From the NCBI GenBank assembly GCA_027422505.1, contig JAPQWV010000665.1:239001-303000 (forward strand): 64,000 nucleotides of DNA, given 5' to 3'. Of this stretch, positions 42,442 through 55,111 are shown one piece after another. Origin of the DNA: Craterostigma plantagineum. Taxonomy: Eukaryota > Streptophyta > Magnoliopsida > Lamiales > Linderniaceae. A model generated the notes under the pieces. That model ran no database searches and was not told where the DNA came from. It saw only the letters and a list, made by a program, of their open reading frames with translations. How positions within the stretch are numbered: the first letter of the stretch is position 1; every line of letters begins with the position of its first letter. The translations under genes were made by a program, and so were the position numbers.

Positions 42442-42905
42442 GAAAGAAGACAAGGATTCGAGGCTACCAAGCGATACACATGATGAGGCAAGCCAGTTCT
42501 ACGCTGCTCATGACTTTCAAATGGCTCTGGAGATATGAGGAAAGCCAACCTGACACAGCCTCGAAACAACAGCGAAGTCCTAGCAGAGTAAGGAGAGGAC
42601 TTCATCTTCTTGCAACCAGAGCTTGCATTTTCTTACCTTCAACGAAAGAGCAATCTGATGCAAGCTCTAGTGTCAGAAGTTGCCAAGATCTCTGATGGAA
42701 CACTAAAGATAATCCTCAACCGACTAAGGACAAAACCGAAGAGGCTTCCTGTCGATGCTGAACTTGAAAACGGAGAAGTCGACCTTTGCTAAATCAAATC
42801 ATCGGAGCAATCCAAGACTGACTCTCAGAAATGACGTCAGACATTTCGAGATTGCTCTAGGATTGAGGAAGTCGTACTTTGCTCATAGGGGACCTCCACC
42901 CCTCC
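42442..42905 (+). pseudogene. Relic of the element C protein family
   Basis: Broken frames contain QFYAAHDFQMALE (about 42498), SDGTLKIILNRL (about 42690) and RNDVRHFEIALGLRKSYFAHRG (about 42825-42890). They align with KYFAAHDLQMALE, CDGTLKVIRR and RNTLRNFEYALGLRRSYYAQRG of element C. The order is kept but large parts are missing. It follows copia reverse transcriptase in the same orientation, suggesting this protein is encoded downstream of pol in a copia element. Confidence 0.65.
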
Positions 42906-42910
42906 TTGCT

Positions 42911-43000
42911 CGAGAAGAAGAAGAAGAAGAAGAAGAAGAAGAAGAGAAGAAGAAGAAGAGAAGAGAGAAAAAGAAGAGAAAAAAAAGAGAAGAGAAGAAA
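42911..43000 (+). repeat. GAA/purine microsatellite
   Basis: About 90 bases are almost pure purine, mostly (GAA)n. It directly follows the C-protein relic, at the place where element C has its polypurine tract. Confidence 0.9.
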
Positions 43001-43529
43001 TTAGACGATAGGGCTTCATTTGGAAGAGGAATCGGAGGAAGATTATTAAAAGTTTCCAAAATGTTTAGTCTAAGTCTGTGACTTTCTTTCTAATGTAATG
43101 TAGTTGCGATTTTTAAGTTGCTAATGGCCTTAGTAGAGGCCCAATGGGTTTTATACTAGTCCACGGTATAAACCCTAAAACCGTATGCATTATACGTGCG
43201 AATTATTCATTTGCTAAATTGTGTCGCTTGAGTTTTACAGAGTAAACCCACTAAGAGCACAAACATTAAAGGTAAACTCACGCTAACCCTATTCTGATTC
43301 TCCATTGATTTTGAGGTGTTTGGTGACCTACACATACTCCACACTTTTGTTGTGTGTCGACTTCCATGTATGGAAGTATGTTAAACTTATTAACTTTTTT
43401 ATTTGTTTACCCAACTTGTCCTAATCAATGATGCCATAAATTGGGGACACTCAACCAAGTAAGATGAACTTTCTTTATTATGATTTTTAGCAAGCTCAAT
43501 CTCGCGTATTATGGGTATTACATTCATAT
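43001..43529. other. Intergenic sequence, nothing recognised
   Basis: AT-rich DNA without a convincing ORF. It follows a purine tract and may be remnant LTR sequence, but I see no second copy in the window. Confidence 0.4.
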
Positions 43530-44013
43530 TAAAGAGCCCCTTCTAGAGGTAGCTCGTTCCAACGAAGCGACCATTTTTTATCAGTAGATGTTTATTGCTT
43601 TCAAACACTTGCCTAAATTCAGCTTTGCTCAACATGGAGCCAGACACCAAGTTCTTGCGGATGTCTGACACATATAGCACGTCCACAAGAGTGAGCTCCT
43701 TGCCTGAGGTCATCTTCAGCACTACTCTTCCTAATCCGACGATATTAGAAGTGGCTAAGTTACCATAAACAGCTTTATGTCTGAGCCAGGGATATAGGTT
43801 AAAAAAATCACCTTATCAGAGCAGATGTGGTGAATCACTCCAGAGTCGATATACCATCCTAGGATTATCCACGACGTTGGCCACATATACGACTACGGCT
43901 GGGTCCATCTCTGTCAGATCTGTCTCCAGCTTTGCCTCGTCCAAATGAGCTTGGTTCTTTTTGCTCTTTTTATTCCGCAGACTGTATTGGCCATATGCTC
44001 AGGTTTGTCGCAG
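43530..44013 (-). pseudogene. Copia Gag-protease-pre-integrase fragment, minus strand
   Basis: Read on the minus strand from 44013: a partial zinc knuckle (HCDKPEHMANTVC), a linker LETDLTEMDPAVVVYVANV, a protease motif WYIDSGVIHHICSD in another frame, and a GAG_pre-integrase segment KELTLVDVLYVSDIRKNLVS with SMLSKAEFRQVFESNK. Stops and frameshifts are present. This copia family is distinct from D and F. Its 5' side is abruptly joined at 44013/44014 to the RNase H of the right-arm F copy. Confidence 0.8.
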
Positions 44014-47000
44014 TGCCTCAGTGGTGGAATCTACAGTCGTGCTTGCTTGGAACGTTTTCCAAGACACTGGCCCCACCATTGAGCGTAAAGGCAACCCGAA
44101 GTATACTTTCGGTCATCCACATCTGATTGAAGTCCCGAATCGTATATCCATCTACTTCCAATCTCCTGGGCCATAATCATATCAAGTCCTTAGTCCGTCT
44201 AAGGTACTTCAGAACTGTCTTTACTACCGCCCAATGTTTCCTTCCAGGATTAGCCTAAAACCTACTCAATACGCCAACATCGTACGCTATGTCTGGGCGT
44301 GTTACAAAGCATCGCATACATCAGGCTATCCATTGCTGAAGCATAGGGTCTCCACTCATCTCTTGTCTTTATACCTCATTCTGAGGAGACATAGCCTTTG
44401 AGAGATGAATCCCATGCTTCATAGGTAGGAACCCTTTCTTAGACTCGTCCATTTTAAAACTTTTAAGGACTTTATCTAAGTAAAGGGACTGAAGCCTATT
44501 GACCTTTTCGCCCTATCTCTAAATAGCGAATTCCTAGAATATAGGTCGCTTCTCCGAGGTCTTTCATAGAGAATTCGTTTGAAAGCCAAGCTTTAATCTC
44601 TGAGAGCATCCCAATGTCGTTTCCTATCAAAAGGATATCATCTACGTACAATACTAAAACGGCACTTTACTCCCACTGGCCTTTCTGTAAACATAGGGCT
44701 CATCTTCATTTCTTTATGAATCCATAGTTCTTAACTACTTCATCGAACCGAAGATTCCAACTCCTTGAAGCCTGTTTCAGCCCATAAATGGACCGATTCA
44801 GTTTGCACACTTTTCGAGCATCTGCTTCTGACGTAAAACCCTTGGGCTGCTCCGCATAGATTTCCTCCTAGAGGAATCCATTCAGGAAAGCGGTCTTTAC
44901 GTCCATCTGCCAGATCTCATAGTTTGTACTGTGGCTATTGCAAGCATGATTCGAATGGACTTTATCATTGCGACAGGTGAGAAAGGTTTACTCCTAGTCA
45001 ATTCCCTCTTTCTGAATATACCCTTTCGCTACAAGCCCAGCTTTGTACGTCTCCACCTGTCCATCAGATCCAATCTTTTTCTTGTAGATCCATTTATTAC
45101 CAATTGGTCTAAAACCATTAGGCAGGTCTACAAGAGTCCAAACCTCATTTTTGTGCTGCATCGAGTCCTTTCGGCCTGCATAGCCTCAAGCCACTTGAGG
45201 GAGTCTGTACCAGCAATTGCCTGGTCATAAGTGACGGGATCGTCCCCGACGCATCCCACAGTCGCAGCATCCCCATGCTCGCCGTGTACCGTACCATATC
45301 TCTCAGGCATATAAGATATCCTACTTGACCTACGCAATTGCGGCTGAGCTGGGTTTTCTGAACGTCATCAAACGACTCTGAAATAGGAGTCGATTCGTCC
45401 TCTAACTCTCTTAGAGTTATTTCTCGTCCTTTACCGCCTTCGCCTACGAATTCTTCCTCCAAGAAAGTAGCGTATAAAGCAACGAACACCCTGTGTTCAT
45501 CTGGGAGAAGAAGCAATACCCCATTGAGTCCTCGGGATATCCGACGAATCTTGCCATTAATGATCTTGATTCAAGCTTGTCAGCCATTAACTTTTTCACA
45601 AAGGCGGGGCAACCCTAGACCCTGATGTGATTCAGACTCGCCTTACGATTATGCCAAGCCTCGTAAGGAATCTTGTCGGCAGAGCGGGTAGGTATCCTGT
45701 TAAGGATATAGGCCGCTGTTTCTAAGGCATATCCCCACAACGAAATGGGAAGATCTGTGTAACTCATCATCGACCGAACCATATCTAAAAGCGTTCGATT
45801 TCTCCGTCGGCCACGCCATTCAATTGCGGCATGCCTGCCGGGGAAAACTGTATGATGATGCCATTTTTTCTAAGAAATGCATCAAACTCAAGGCTCATAT
45901 ATTCACCGCCTCGATCTGACCGAACGGCTTTAATGAACTTGCCAGTTTGCTTCTCCACTAATGCTTTATACTCTTTGAACATTTCAAGAGCTTTGGACTT
46001 TTGTCTCATCAAATAGACATTCCCGTAGCGGGAGAAATCGTCCGTGAACGTTATGAAGTAGCGGCAATTACCTCGGGCCGTTACTTTAAATGGTCCGCAT
46101 ACGTCTTTGTGGATCAAACCCAACACTTCCGTGGCCCTAGTGAAAGTCCCTGTGAAGGGCGACTTGGTCATTTTCCCTAAGATGCAAGACTGACAGGTAG
46201 AAATCGGGCCTGTTCGCACTATGCTAATCAGACCGTCCTTTTCCATCTATTCAATCTTCGCTTCTGCTACGTGACCTAGTCGTCAGTGCCACATGTATCA
46301 ATCGTTCGACCCAGTCGATGATTTGGTAATTGCATTTACAGCTTTAACATTGTCTTTTAAGTTGACGTAATATAAACCATTTATTAACGTCGCACTTCCA
46401 ACATTTTATTTATAAAATAAATATGGCAAACATTATCAATGAATCGAAATTCATAACCCAGTCTGCTCAAAACAGGAATCCAAATAATGTTTTAAGCCCC
46501 TTGGATAAAACCAAAACGTCGGAAAGTTCTAAACAATGTAATGACGATAAGACTAAGGTCTTCGATCCCATGTGTGTAGATGGTACACTATGTCCACTAC
46601 CTACGTTGATCAAGACCTCGCCAGCTCGAAGCTTCCTACTTCGTTCTAGACCTTGGTTCAAAACACAAATGTGGGAACTAGCCCCTGTGTCAAGTATCCA
46701 CGAAGTAGAATACACAGAACAATTAGCTTGAAAAGCTAATTGTTTTCTTGAGGCATCAGACGCCTTCAGCTTCGGACATTCACGCTTCCAATGGCCCAGC
46801 TGCTGGCAAAGGAGGCACTTCTCCGTGGGCTTTGCGCCCAACCTTTCAACCTTGGTGGTCTTCGTCTTCTTGTCGACTCTACCTTTGGTCACGCCTGTCT
46901 TGTTCGACTTATTCTTCGATCCCTTGGACGTAGAAGTCGCAACAAGCATGTAGACGTGCACCTTCGCTCCCTTATTGGCTCGTTTGGTTAGCCGAGGTCG

Positions 47001-47033
47001 TGCCCACACGTTTCTGTCACACAGAAGATTCAA
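44014..47033 (-). pseudogene. Element F polyprotein, right-arm copy (truncated in RNase H)
   Basis: Mirror of 33830-36860: the same knuckle-protease ORF (46467-47033), integrase (45785-46246), reverse transcriptase and part of RNase H, in the same broken frames. It begins at the inverted-repeat junction, so the end of RNase H, the polypurine tract and the 3' LTR are missing from this copy. The integrase frame runs past the point (about 34998) where the left copy shifts, and carries QFSPAGMPQLNGVADGEIERF before its stop. Near 45150 small indels differ from the left arm. Confidence 0.88.
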
Positions 47034-48402
47034 CGTCTTCGTCTCAGCCAGGGTCCCTCAGCCGTAACTCAGATCATATTGGGAATGACTGTCCAAGTGC
47101 AACCTATCAACGTCCTACTCACCTTCCACTTTTCCGTGAACTTCACCCCCATAGGATAACTCTTTATTAGAGGGTGAAGAGTCGTCGGTGAGCGGCAATT
47201 CAAAATTGCATCCAAACCCATTCACGCAAAGGCGAGGGTTTTGGCACCGTAACTCAGTCAACCGCAACCGTACCCCTAAGTCGTAACATTTTTGGACTTG
47301 ATAGAAACAAGAGCCTAACCCCTTTACTCACTTGATATTAAATGTCTAACCTCGGGAGAATCCTCACAGTTTTAATACGAGCACATTATGCACATTATCA
47401 CGTTCGAAACCAACACGCACATAATGGACTTTAATAGTAAACGTAGTTTCAACCTATTAAAGTAAATGTGGAAGATCGAGGATATTTCTAGTTCTATCCT
47501 AATTGTACAAGACAATAAGACTCTACATCTTCGGGCTTTGCTCGAACGGACGCCTCAGCTACCAGCTCGTTCATTCGGATTCCTCTCGATCGACACTCGT
47601 ACGGCCGTCATAACATAACTACAATAGCCTATGACGGGGAATCTATCGCTAATAAAATCGCCCGCCTTATCTAATAAAAACTGTAAAGTACAACCCGAGG
47701 GGACCTTGTCACCCTTAACATATCACCAGGAAAAAACCAGAACCTAATCCCCAATCAATCACCACGTTATTCAAATAACATGCATCACGACAAATTCAAC
47801 ACATTTCCCGAGCCGAAATCGAATTTTGGCTTTTAAATGGTCCGGGCCTAGCCCAATGTATATCGGGTCGTATGATGGGCTAGACCAGGCCCATCGGGCC
47901 TGTGTCGAGGATGCTCGCACCATGCGAGCTGCCAGCCTCGTGCCGCGCGCACCATGCAGCCAGCCCCGATCCACGTGCGCTCTTAGCCTAGCACAGCTCA
48001 CACACACGCGCGGAGTCATACCTACTTTCTGCGCATCCACGTGCGGCTTTCCCGAGCACTGCGTGAACCCATGTGTGCAGCCCGTGCCTCTTGTGCCGCA
48101 TGCCCCGCGTGCGGTCAGCCCTATGCACCGCGGTACGCCCGCGGCCAGCCCGTCTTGAGACGTGCACCCCGCATGCCTTGCGCGCCGGTTGCCCGTGTGT
48201 CGTGCGCACCATGTGCACAGCTAGGAGCAGGCCTCAAGCTGCATGCAGCCTGCCCTGAGTCGCGCTTCGCATGCGACTCGATGCAGCCCCGATCGCCCCG
48301 TGCGCAGGCTGCCCGCGCGCCGTTTGCGCCATGCGCACGGCTAAGGCTTTCGAGTTTTTCGTTGCCTTTTGTCGTAGTCCCATGACTTTAACCGAGCCTA
48401 TT
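47034..48402 (-). other. Element F leader, right-arm copy
   Basis: Mirror of 32473-33829. Within 48010-48330 the GC-rich block differs from the left arm by several insertions and replacements (for example GTGCTCGGGAAAGCC in place of AAGCCAAGCC, minus strand), while both sides match closely. Confidence 0.6.
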
Positions 48403-48414
48403 GCTCTGATCCCA
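48403..48414 (-). other. Primer binding site of element F, right-arm copy
   Basis: The minus strand reads TGGGATCAGAGC, one base from the LTR. Confidence 0.8.
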
Positions 48415-48415
48415 C

Positions 48416-50426
48416 TGTTGAAAATCCCCGAGGGTCCCTGGACCCACCTTCCTAGAGCGGCGGAATTTTAAAATCTTACGGGTTTCCCGCCTATCCAAGA
48501 TCGCTCGGCTACAAACACGAGAACGTATTGACATAAAGAGATAAGAGATCAGCCATGATACCTTGTTGAAATCTCTTAACGATGGCTAGCTTCGAATCTT
48601 TCGAATCCCCGAGGCGTAGTGCCGCTCTCCTACGCCAAAAACACACGAACGGGCGCCTTTTTTGCGCAAGATCGTAACGCCGGCACCTTACTAACGTCGC
48701 AGCTGTTCTTACATGTGCGGCTAGGCCAAGAACGAACTGCTTGCTGCCCCAGAGAGAGAGAGAGTGCGAGAGAGAAAGTGGTGAGAGGAGAAAACTCTTA
48801 GTTTTTACTCTCTTTTGCTTGTATTTCCAAAATTCAGCTTCCACCAACTTTAGGATCTCAAAAATCCTTCTTTATACCTCTTAGGATTCGCCAAAAATAG
48901 GTTAAGGTGGGTGGAGAAAAATCCTCAAACCTCCCCTTTTACCAAGTCTTCGTTTTACCAAGTAATGAATTCAAAATTCAAACTTTATATTTAATTAATT
49001 AAATATCCAATACATTAATTAATTAAAATACCATATTTAGTATTTTAAATATATAATATCCAATATAAATATATTTAATAATTTTTGAAATTTTATCTAA
49101 TAAAAATTCGAAACTTATATATATATCCGATATACATTATCTAATATTATTTCTCTAAGAAATAATAAAGATCTAAATCTAATTTAAATCATTTACTAAA
49201 TATTCAATATCAAATATTTTATTTCAAAAATATATCGTGAGGTGAAAAGACCATTTTACCCCTCACTAGTCAAACTTAGTATTTTCGGCCGATCAAGGCT
49301 TTGGCCAAGCCCCAAACCCTAATGTCACAATCTAGGACCTAGCCTTGTCTCACTCTGATGACGACGTTGTATCGGTTGCTCTTTTTAAGCCCGACTCTCT
49401 TGGTTCGTCTCAACCGGCCCATGAGGTATCTAGGAGTTCGGCATTCACCTAGCCAGCCCGTCGTACCGAACAGATCCCAAGTTGAGTACGAATTTGATCT
49501 AATCATAATCCACGAACCGACTGTAGATTTTCGTCATACGAATAAACCCTTTATGTTTGTCCCGGCCGAGTGAAAGTCACGCATAGTCAAACTTACAGAA
49601 CTCGACTCTATGTCGTTTATGTCGGTGAAAGTTCTGAAACTGCACTCCACGACTATCATGAGTCAGTTATATGCTCTGGCCAGAGACTTGGATAAATTCC
49701 CGCACATTAAACTTGCCATAGGACGTTAACCTCGAATTTAATCGAGACCGTAAATCCCGCTCTGCGGTTCAACCGGCAATCACATCGAAAAGTCAAGACC
49801 GCGTTTCGCCGCCGACCCATGCCACCGGCAAGACAGGCCTAGCAAACCAGTGACAAGTCAAGACCTCAAGATCAACCCCAAGTTAACCCTTTCGGTCTAA
49901 GGTTCACGCATACTACTACAATCAAAATCAATCGTTCGGTCAAGGACAATCCAAGCGTGTGATCGTTCGATTACGAGTCAGTGTCCAAATACAGATAATC
50001 CCCTGATTCATCTTGTATCATTGTCATGGGCTCCCACTTTCCAAGTGAACGGTTGTCACAACCATATTGGACCCATCGACAAACAAGTCGTACGTGTCAT
50101 TCCAGTCACCCTACTGGAGACTTAGACTTGTGGACTATTTTAATATTGCAGTATCTTAACTTACTGGTGCCCCACTCTATCCACCAGAATCAGTAACTGA
50201 ACTGCCAATATTTGGGTTTTATTAATTTGTCTATCCACCCAGACTGCAAGGTGAAATCTTTAGACTAATTAATAATTTGCCTTTTATTAATCCAATAATT
50301 AGTTAATGATAAATAAAGTCATTCCATTAATAGAAGTAATAAAATTACATCACTAAACACTACACATTAGCAAATTGCCCTCGTACTCCCAGTCCTCGTA
50401 CGGCATCTAGGGCATATACCTCAACA
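48416..50426 (-). repeat. 5' LTR of element F, right-arm copy, 2011 bp
   Basis: Mirror of 30447-32459, from TGTTGAAAAT (plus) to CCTCAACA. The flanking TGTAT at 50427-50431 is the complement of the ATACA duplication. Confidence 0.9.
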
Positions 50427-50431
50427 TGTAT

Positions 50432-52298
50432 AACGCAACATTAGATCGAACCTTATTCAACAGAGTTCGATTTTCTTCGTCCGGACACACCGTTCAACTG
50501 CGGTGTTCCGGGCAGTGTCGTTATAATGATCCTGTTCTCTTTCAAGAACTCGACAAACTCGAGGCTCATGTACTTGCCGCCTCGATCTGATCGAACGGCT
50601 TTAATGCTCTTCCCAGTCTGATTTTCCATCAAAGCCTTGTACTATTTAAACCATCAAAAGTATCAGACTTGTGCTTCATGAGATACACCTTGCCGAAGCG
50701 AGAGTGATCATCAGTGAAGGTAATGAAATAACGGAAGTTACCGCAAGCCGTTGCCCCAAAATGTCCGCAAACATCCGTGTGGATCAAACCGAGAAGTTCT
50801 GCGGCTCTCGTAAAAGTTCCTGTGAAGGGCGACTTGGTCATCTTTCCTATGATACAAGATTCGCAAGTCGGATAGGGATCAGACCCAAGTAGCTTTATAA
50901 TGCCGGTTAACTCAATAATCTTCTGTTCGCCAGCGTGACTGAGTCGAATATGCCACAGCCGTCTCGAGTTCGACTCCAATTTTCGTTTGTTGGTGATTGT
51001 ATTCACAGTTTTTGTTTTATCTTCGACATTTAGATAATATAATCCATTCAGCAAACTTTCACTTCCGATGCAATTATTTCCAAAATAAATTTTGCATATA
51101 TTATTACTAAAATGGAACTCGTAACCATTTCCGCTCAAAATGGGAATAAAAACATATTCTTAAGCCCCTTGGGCAAAACTAAACAATCGGAAAGCAGTAA
51201 ACTATGTCTAGTAGATAAAACGAGAGTTCTTGATCCAATCTGGGTCACCGGTACGCCATGTCCGCTTCCTACGTTGATCATGATCTCTCGGTCCGCCAGT
51301 TTCCTATTTCGTTCCAGACCGTGGTTCGGAACACAGATGTGAGCACCAGCTCTTGAATCTAAGATCCACGAAGCGGAATATACTGTCATAGAACAATTAG
51401 TTTCTAAAACGTAAAGTTCTTTACCTGAGCCGGCTAGCTTTGGGCAATCGCGCTTCCAATGGCCAAGCTCATTGCAGTGAAGGCATTTGTTTGTCGGCTT
51501 GGCACCTTTGAACACGTTCTTCTTGGAGTTGCCTTTCGAAATTTGTCCTTTGGGCATAATGGGCTTGTCCAACTTTTTCTTTCTACTCCACCCTCGAGTC
51601 TTAGCATTCGCGGCAAGAACAACTTCCTTTCCTTTCACCTTCTTTATCTGAGTATGCACCGCCGACAACTGGTTCATAAACCCAGTCAACGTCATCTCGA
51701 CCTTGTTAAGATTAAAGTTCACAATGAACGAATTGAAGGAATGTGGGAGCGACTGTCAGATTCTGGAGCTCATTACCCATGATAAAGTCTAGTGCCTCGA
51801 GTCTTTCGATCCAATCATCATCTTGAGCACATGCTCTCCGACGTCACTACCCTCAGCCATTTTGCAATGAAATAGTTGCTCCATAAGGGAATAGCGAGCA
51901 CTCGTGGAACGCTCACCAAAAAGCTCCTTCAAATGAAGCAAAATGGCGCCCACTTCCATTTCCGAGTGAGTGTGCTGCAACCCATTGGTCATGGAAAGAA
52001 GTATATAGCCCTTGACATTTGGCTCGTCAATCCGCCACTTGGCATACGTAGCCCAGTCTTCATCACTCGCATCAGCCCATGGGACTTGCGGTATGGGGGA
52101 ATCGAGGACATAAGTTAACGATTCCATACCTAGGACTATCCTCAGGTTACGGAGCCAGTCCACGTAGTTTGGTCCCACCAAACAATTTCTCTCAAGCAGC
52201 ATAGTAATAATGTTCGTCAGCGCAGTAAATAGAAAGAAACATAAAGCTGTAGAAAATAAAGATCTAATTAGGTTTATCTTATGATTCATCAAGCGCAA
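50432..52298 (-). pseudogene. Element D gag-pol 5' part, right-arm copy
   Basis: Mirror of 28577-30441, but with longer open frames. Gag is open over 51789-52298 through VPWADASDEDWATYAKW, where the left copy has lost one G, and through a second GGG/GG difference. The knuckle-protease frame (51135-51722) continues where the left has TAA after KELYV. The integrase frame (50629-51138) reads TACGNFRYF where the left has a stop. The right arm is therefore closer to the ancestral state at these sites. The protease still carries an altered DSRAG in place of DTG or DSG. Confidence 0.85.
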
Positions 52299-53855
52299 AC
52301 AAGGACTTTTTGTTTCGCTTGACTCCTACTATTTTTCTCGAAAACACTACTATCCCGAGAAGAGTTTCGAAAACCTCGTTGATAGTTTCATAGTGGAGTT
52401 GATGTCCCCGACTCGACTAGACTCGCCTAAGCCTTTAACGCAATTTTTGGCTCGTCTAATCTTATCGAAGTCACGTCAAACGCGAACTTATCCAATAAGA
52501 GTTTCAACTATCTTTGTCTCAGTCATCGACCCTCACGGCTAACCCTGTTATTGGGTATAACTGCCTAAGTGTGACCTATCAACTTATACTTAAATCGCGC
52601 AGAATGTACCGCTTCTTGCTGCCATACGCTTCATGGGGGGGGCTGGTATGGCGAGCGGCGTCCAAGACGCACCCGAGATGCTAACACTGGGGCGGGATAT
52701 ACGACGCGAACTTACTCGGAACAAATCTCAAAACTCCCCAGTGCTAGACATTTCAAGCATGATAGAAGACAGGAATCTAATTCCTTTACCCACTTAGTAT
52801 TTATCAAACGGGAAAATAAACCATCTCACATAACAGCACATAGTACATGCATATCATTTCAAAAACCAAAACTAGGTAGTAAACTAACCCTAGGAAAATA
52901 AACTACAAGGCAACACAGACGGGTTATTTGTAGTCTATCCCTATTACATGCGTCTTCAAAAGAACTGGTGTCATCGCACGGGTCTTGAAGCCGTCAAACG
53001 TCCTTCGTCACTCGAACGGCCTCAAAGTCACCTAATGTCCACCACCTTGTCACAGCCGAGAGGGTTGTTGTCCGTCTAATGGGCCCACATTTTTGTATTT
53101 AGTCTAATCTAATAAAACGGCAAACTACAACATGGGGGATCATAAGTCCCGAACAACCCGTAAAAGACAAATACAACCCGGGGGACGTAACCCTTAACAA
53201 ATGACCCAGAAACCAAATTCCTAAACCAGCAAGTGCGCCTTAAATCACATTCATAACGAGCACGTTGACAATTATATGATTTCAAAAAAGAAACGAAAAT
53301 TGGGCCTTAAACGGGCCAGGCCCATTAAAAGGCACGTTAAGGCTTTGAGCGTGAAGCCCTAACGCAGCAGCCGCAACTCAAATCGCTCAACCGTCAAAAC
53401 ACGCCGGAGAGCCATGATGGAGCATGCCACCCGCAACTGCTGGCGGCGGCGGCGACACGCTGCGCGCAACGCACGATTTCAGCCTGTGAGAATTTTGCCG
53501 CGGCTAATCTGTTGCCGTCGCTGCCACTCGGCTCGGCGGCACCACCTTGGAACGGCACCGGAGCCACCATGGCCGGTGTCGGACATAGAGGTCACGGCTG
53601 ATCGGGCCTGGTCAGAGCAACCCAATGGTACGAGCGTGCAGCCACGCACAACGCGCTACAACAGTCGGATTGTGTCGCCGCCCATGGCTGCCCGCGTTCC
53701 GATCTTGTCGGTGCCACGCTGCACGACGTGGTGGCCGTGGGATGGCAAACGATGCATCAATCAGTCCCACGCCAGTCAAACCGCGTTGGCTTTCGATCGT
53801 CTCCCACGTGCCTCATTTCAATCAAAACATGTTATGGTTCTGATCACGAGCACCC
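52299..53855 (-). other. Element D leader, right-arm copy
   Basis: Mirror of 27025-28576, including the GC-rich part (53400-53830) and the block conserved with element F. No convincing ORF. Confidence 0.6.
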
Positions 53856-53867
53856 GCTCTGATACCA
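53856..53867 (-). other. Primer binding site of element D, right-arm copy
   Basis: The minus strand reads TGGTATCAGAGC, one base from the LTR start at 53869. Confidence 0.85.
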
Positions 53868-53868
53868 C

Positions 53869-55111
53869 TGTTGTGTTACCCGGTGTCTCCCGGAGACGCC
53901 ACGTCCCAGAGTATGGGGCGGAACAAAATTTCCCGAGTTCCCCGATTGCCCTCGTTGCTCGGATCGGAATAGTAACACATAGCCACGTAATAGGACGGGT
54001 CAAACCCGTAGAGAATTACCAATTGAAGCGAGTGGCAGCTCCTCGCCTTTTCTTCAAGACTTCGTCGATGGTGGTGTATGGCACTAGACCGTCATGCCGA
54101 CCTCGCAGTGTACCACGAAATCAGTTCTAAAAACATGGCTAGAGAGAACTGAGCCGTCGCGTGGGAGAAACGTGTGTGTGTTCGGTGTGTGTGGTTTTTG
54201 CCTTGTGTTGATTTTGAAAATCTCTTCTTCTCTTTATATGGAGCACGAAATTTAGCCTATTTAAAGGCTTAGATTTTGATTGCTAAGTCCCTGAAGTGTG
54301 GGAGATTTTTGTCAAATCTTACTATCGTTTGAATTCCAAATCCAAACTTAAGAAAACATGCTATTATTAGAAAACCAACTTGAATATCAAGTCAAGCTAG
54401 GTATATCAAGTCAAACCAACTTGGCCAAGGATTTCGTAATTTTCCGTCACTGTCCTCATAGGACACTTGTCTCGATTACTTGCGGGGCTGTGAATCCGTA
54501 CTCGGAAGTCTAAGCCTGGCAATCACAAATCGTTATCAAGACCACATCTGGCCCGCTGACCCATGCAACAGCAAATCGGGTCGAGAGGAACCAGTGGCAG
54601 TCGAGACTTCGAAGTCAACTCCGTCAAAGCCCCTTTCGATCTAAGGTTCACGTAGAATACTATAGTGTTGTCGTCGGTCATTGACACTCCTTGAGTAATA
54701 AGCCATGTTCGACCGTACGACCCGTGAGTCAGTGTCCATGAAACGAGTCAATCCCTTAATTTGATTCGTATCACAAATCACGAACTTTGCTTCCAAGCGG
54801 GATATCGGCAAATGATAGGTCGTCGACAAATAAGCTGTGGTCGGTTATCCAGCACCCAACTGGAACCTCAGGCTTACGGACTTTTAATGTTCGAGGTTAC
54901 GAGTCTACTGTTGTCTTCCTCTCTGGTGCCTATCGAGAATAGTGACTCAACTCGACACATTTGGATTTGTTCATTTATTGCTTTATCGGATGCTAAGTAA
55001 AGAACTCTTATATCCAATAAATGTCTTATTGCACAAAAGGTCGAATGATAAATAATTTAATGCCCTATATAATCTTATCCTCGTATAGCATTCGAGGGCA
55101 TATTCCTAACA
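53869..55111 (-). repeat. 5' LTR of element D, right-arm copy
   Basis: Mirror of 25771-27008, from TGTTGTGTTACC (plus) to CATATTCCTAACA. Confidence 0.85.

Noticed and set aside
42755..43081. 108-aa frame with a long Glu/Lys run
   Set aside because: The run is the GAA microsatellite read in frame; only the first residues belong to the decayed C-family protein.
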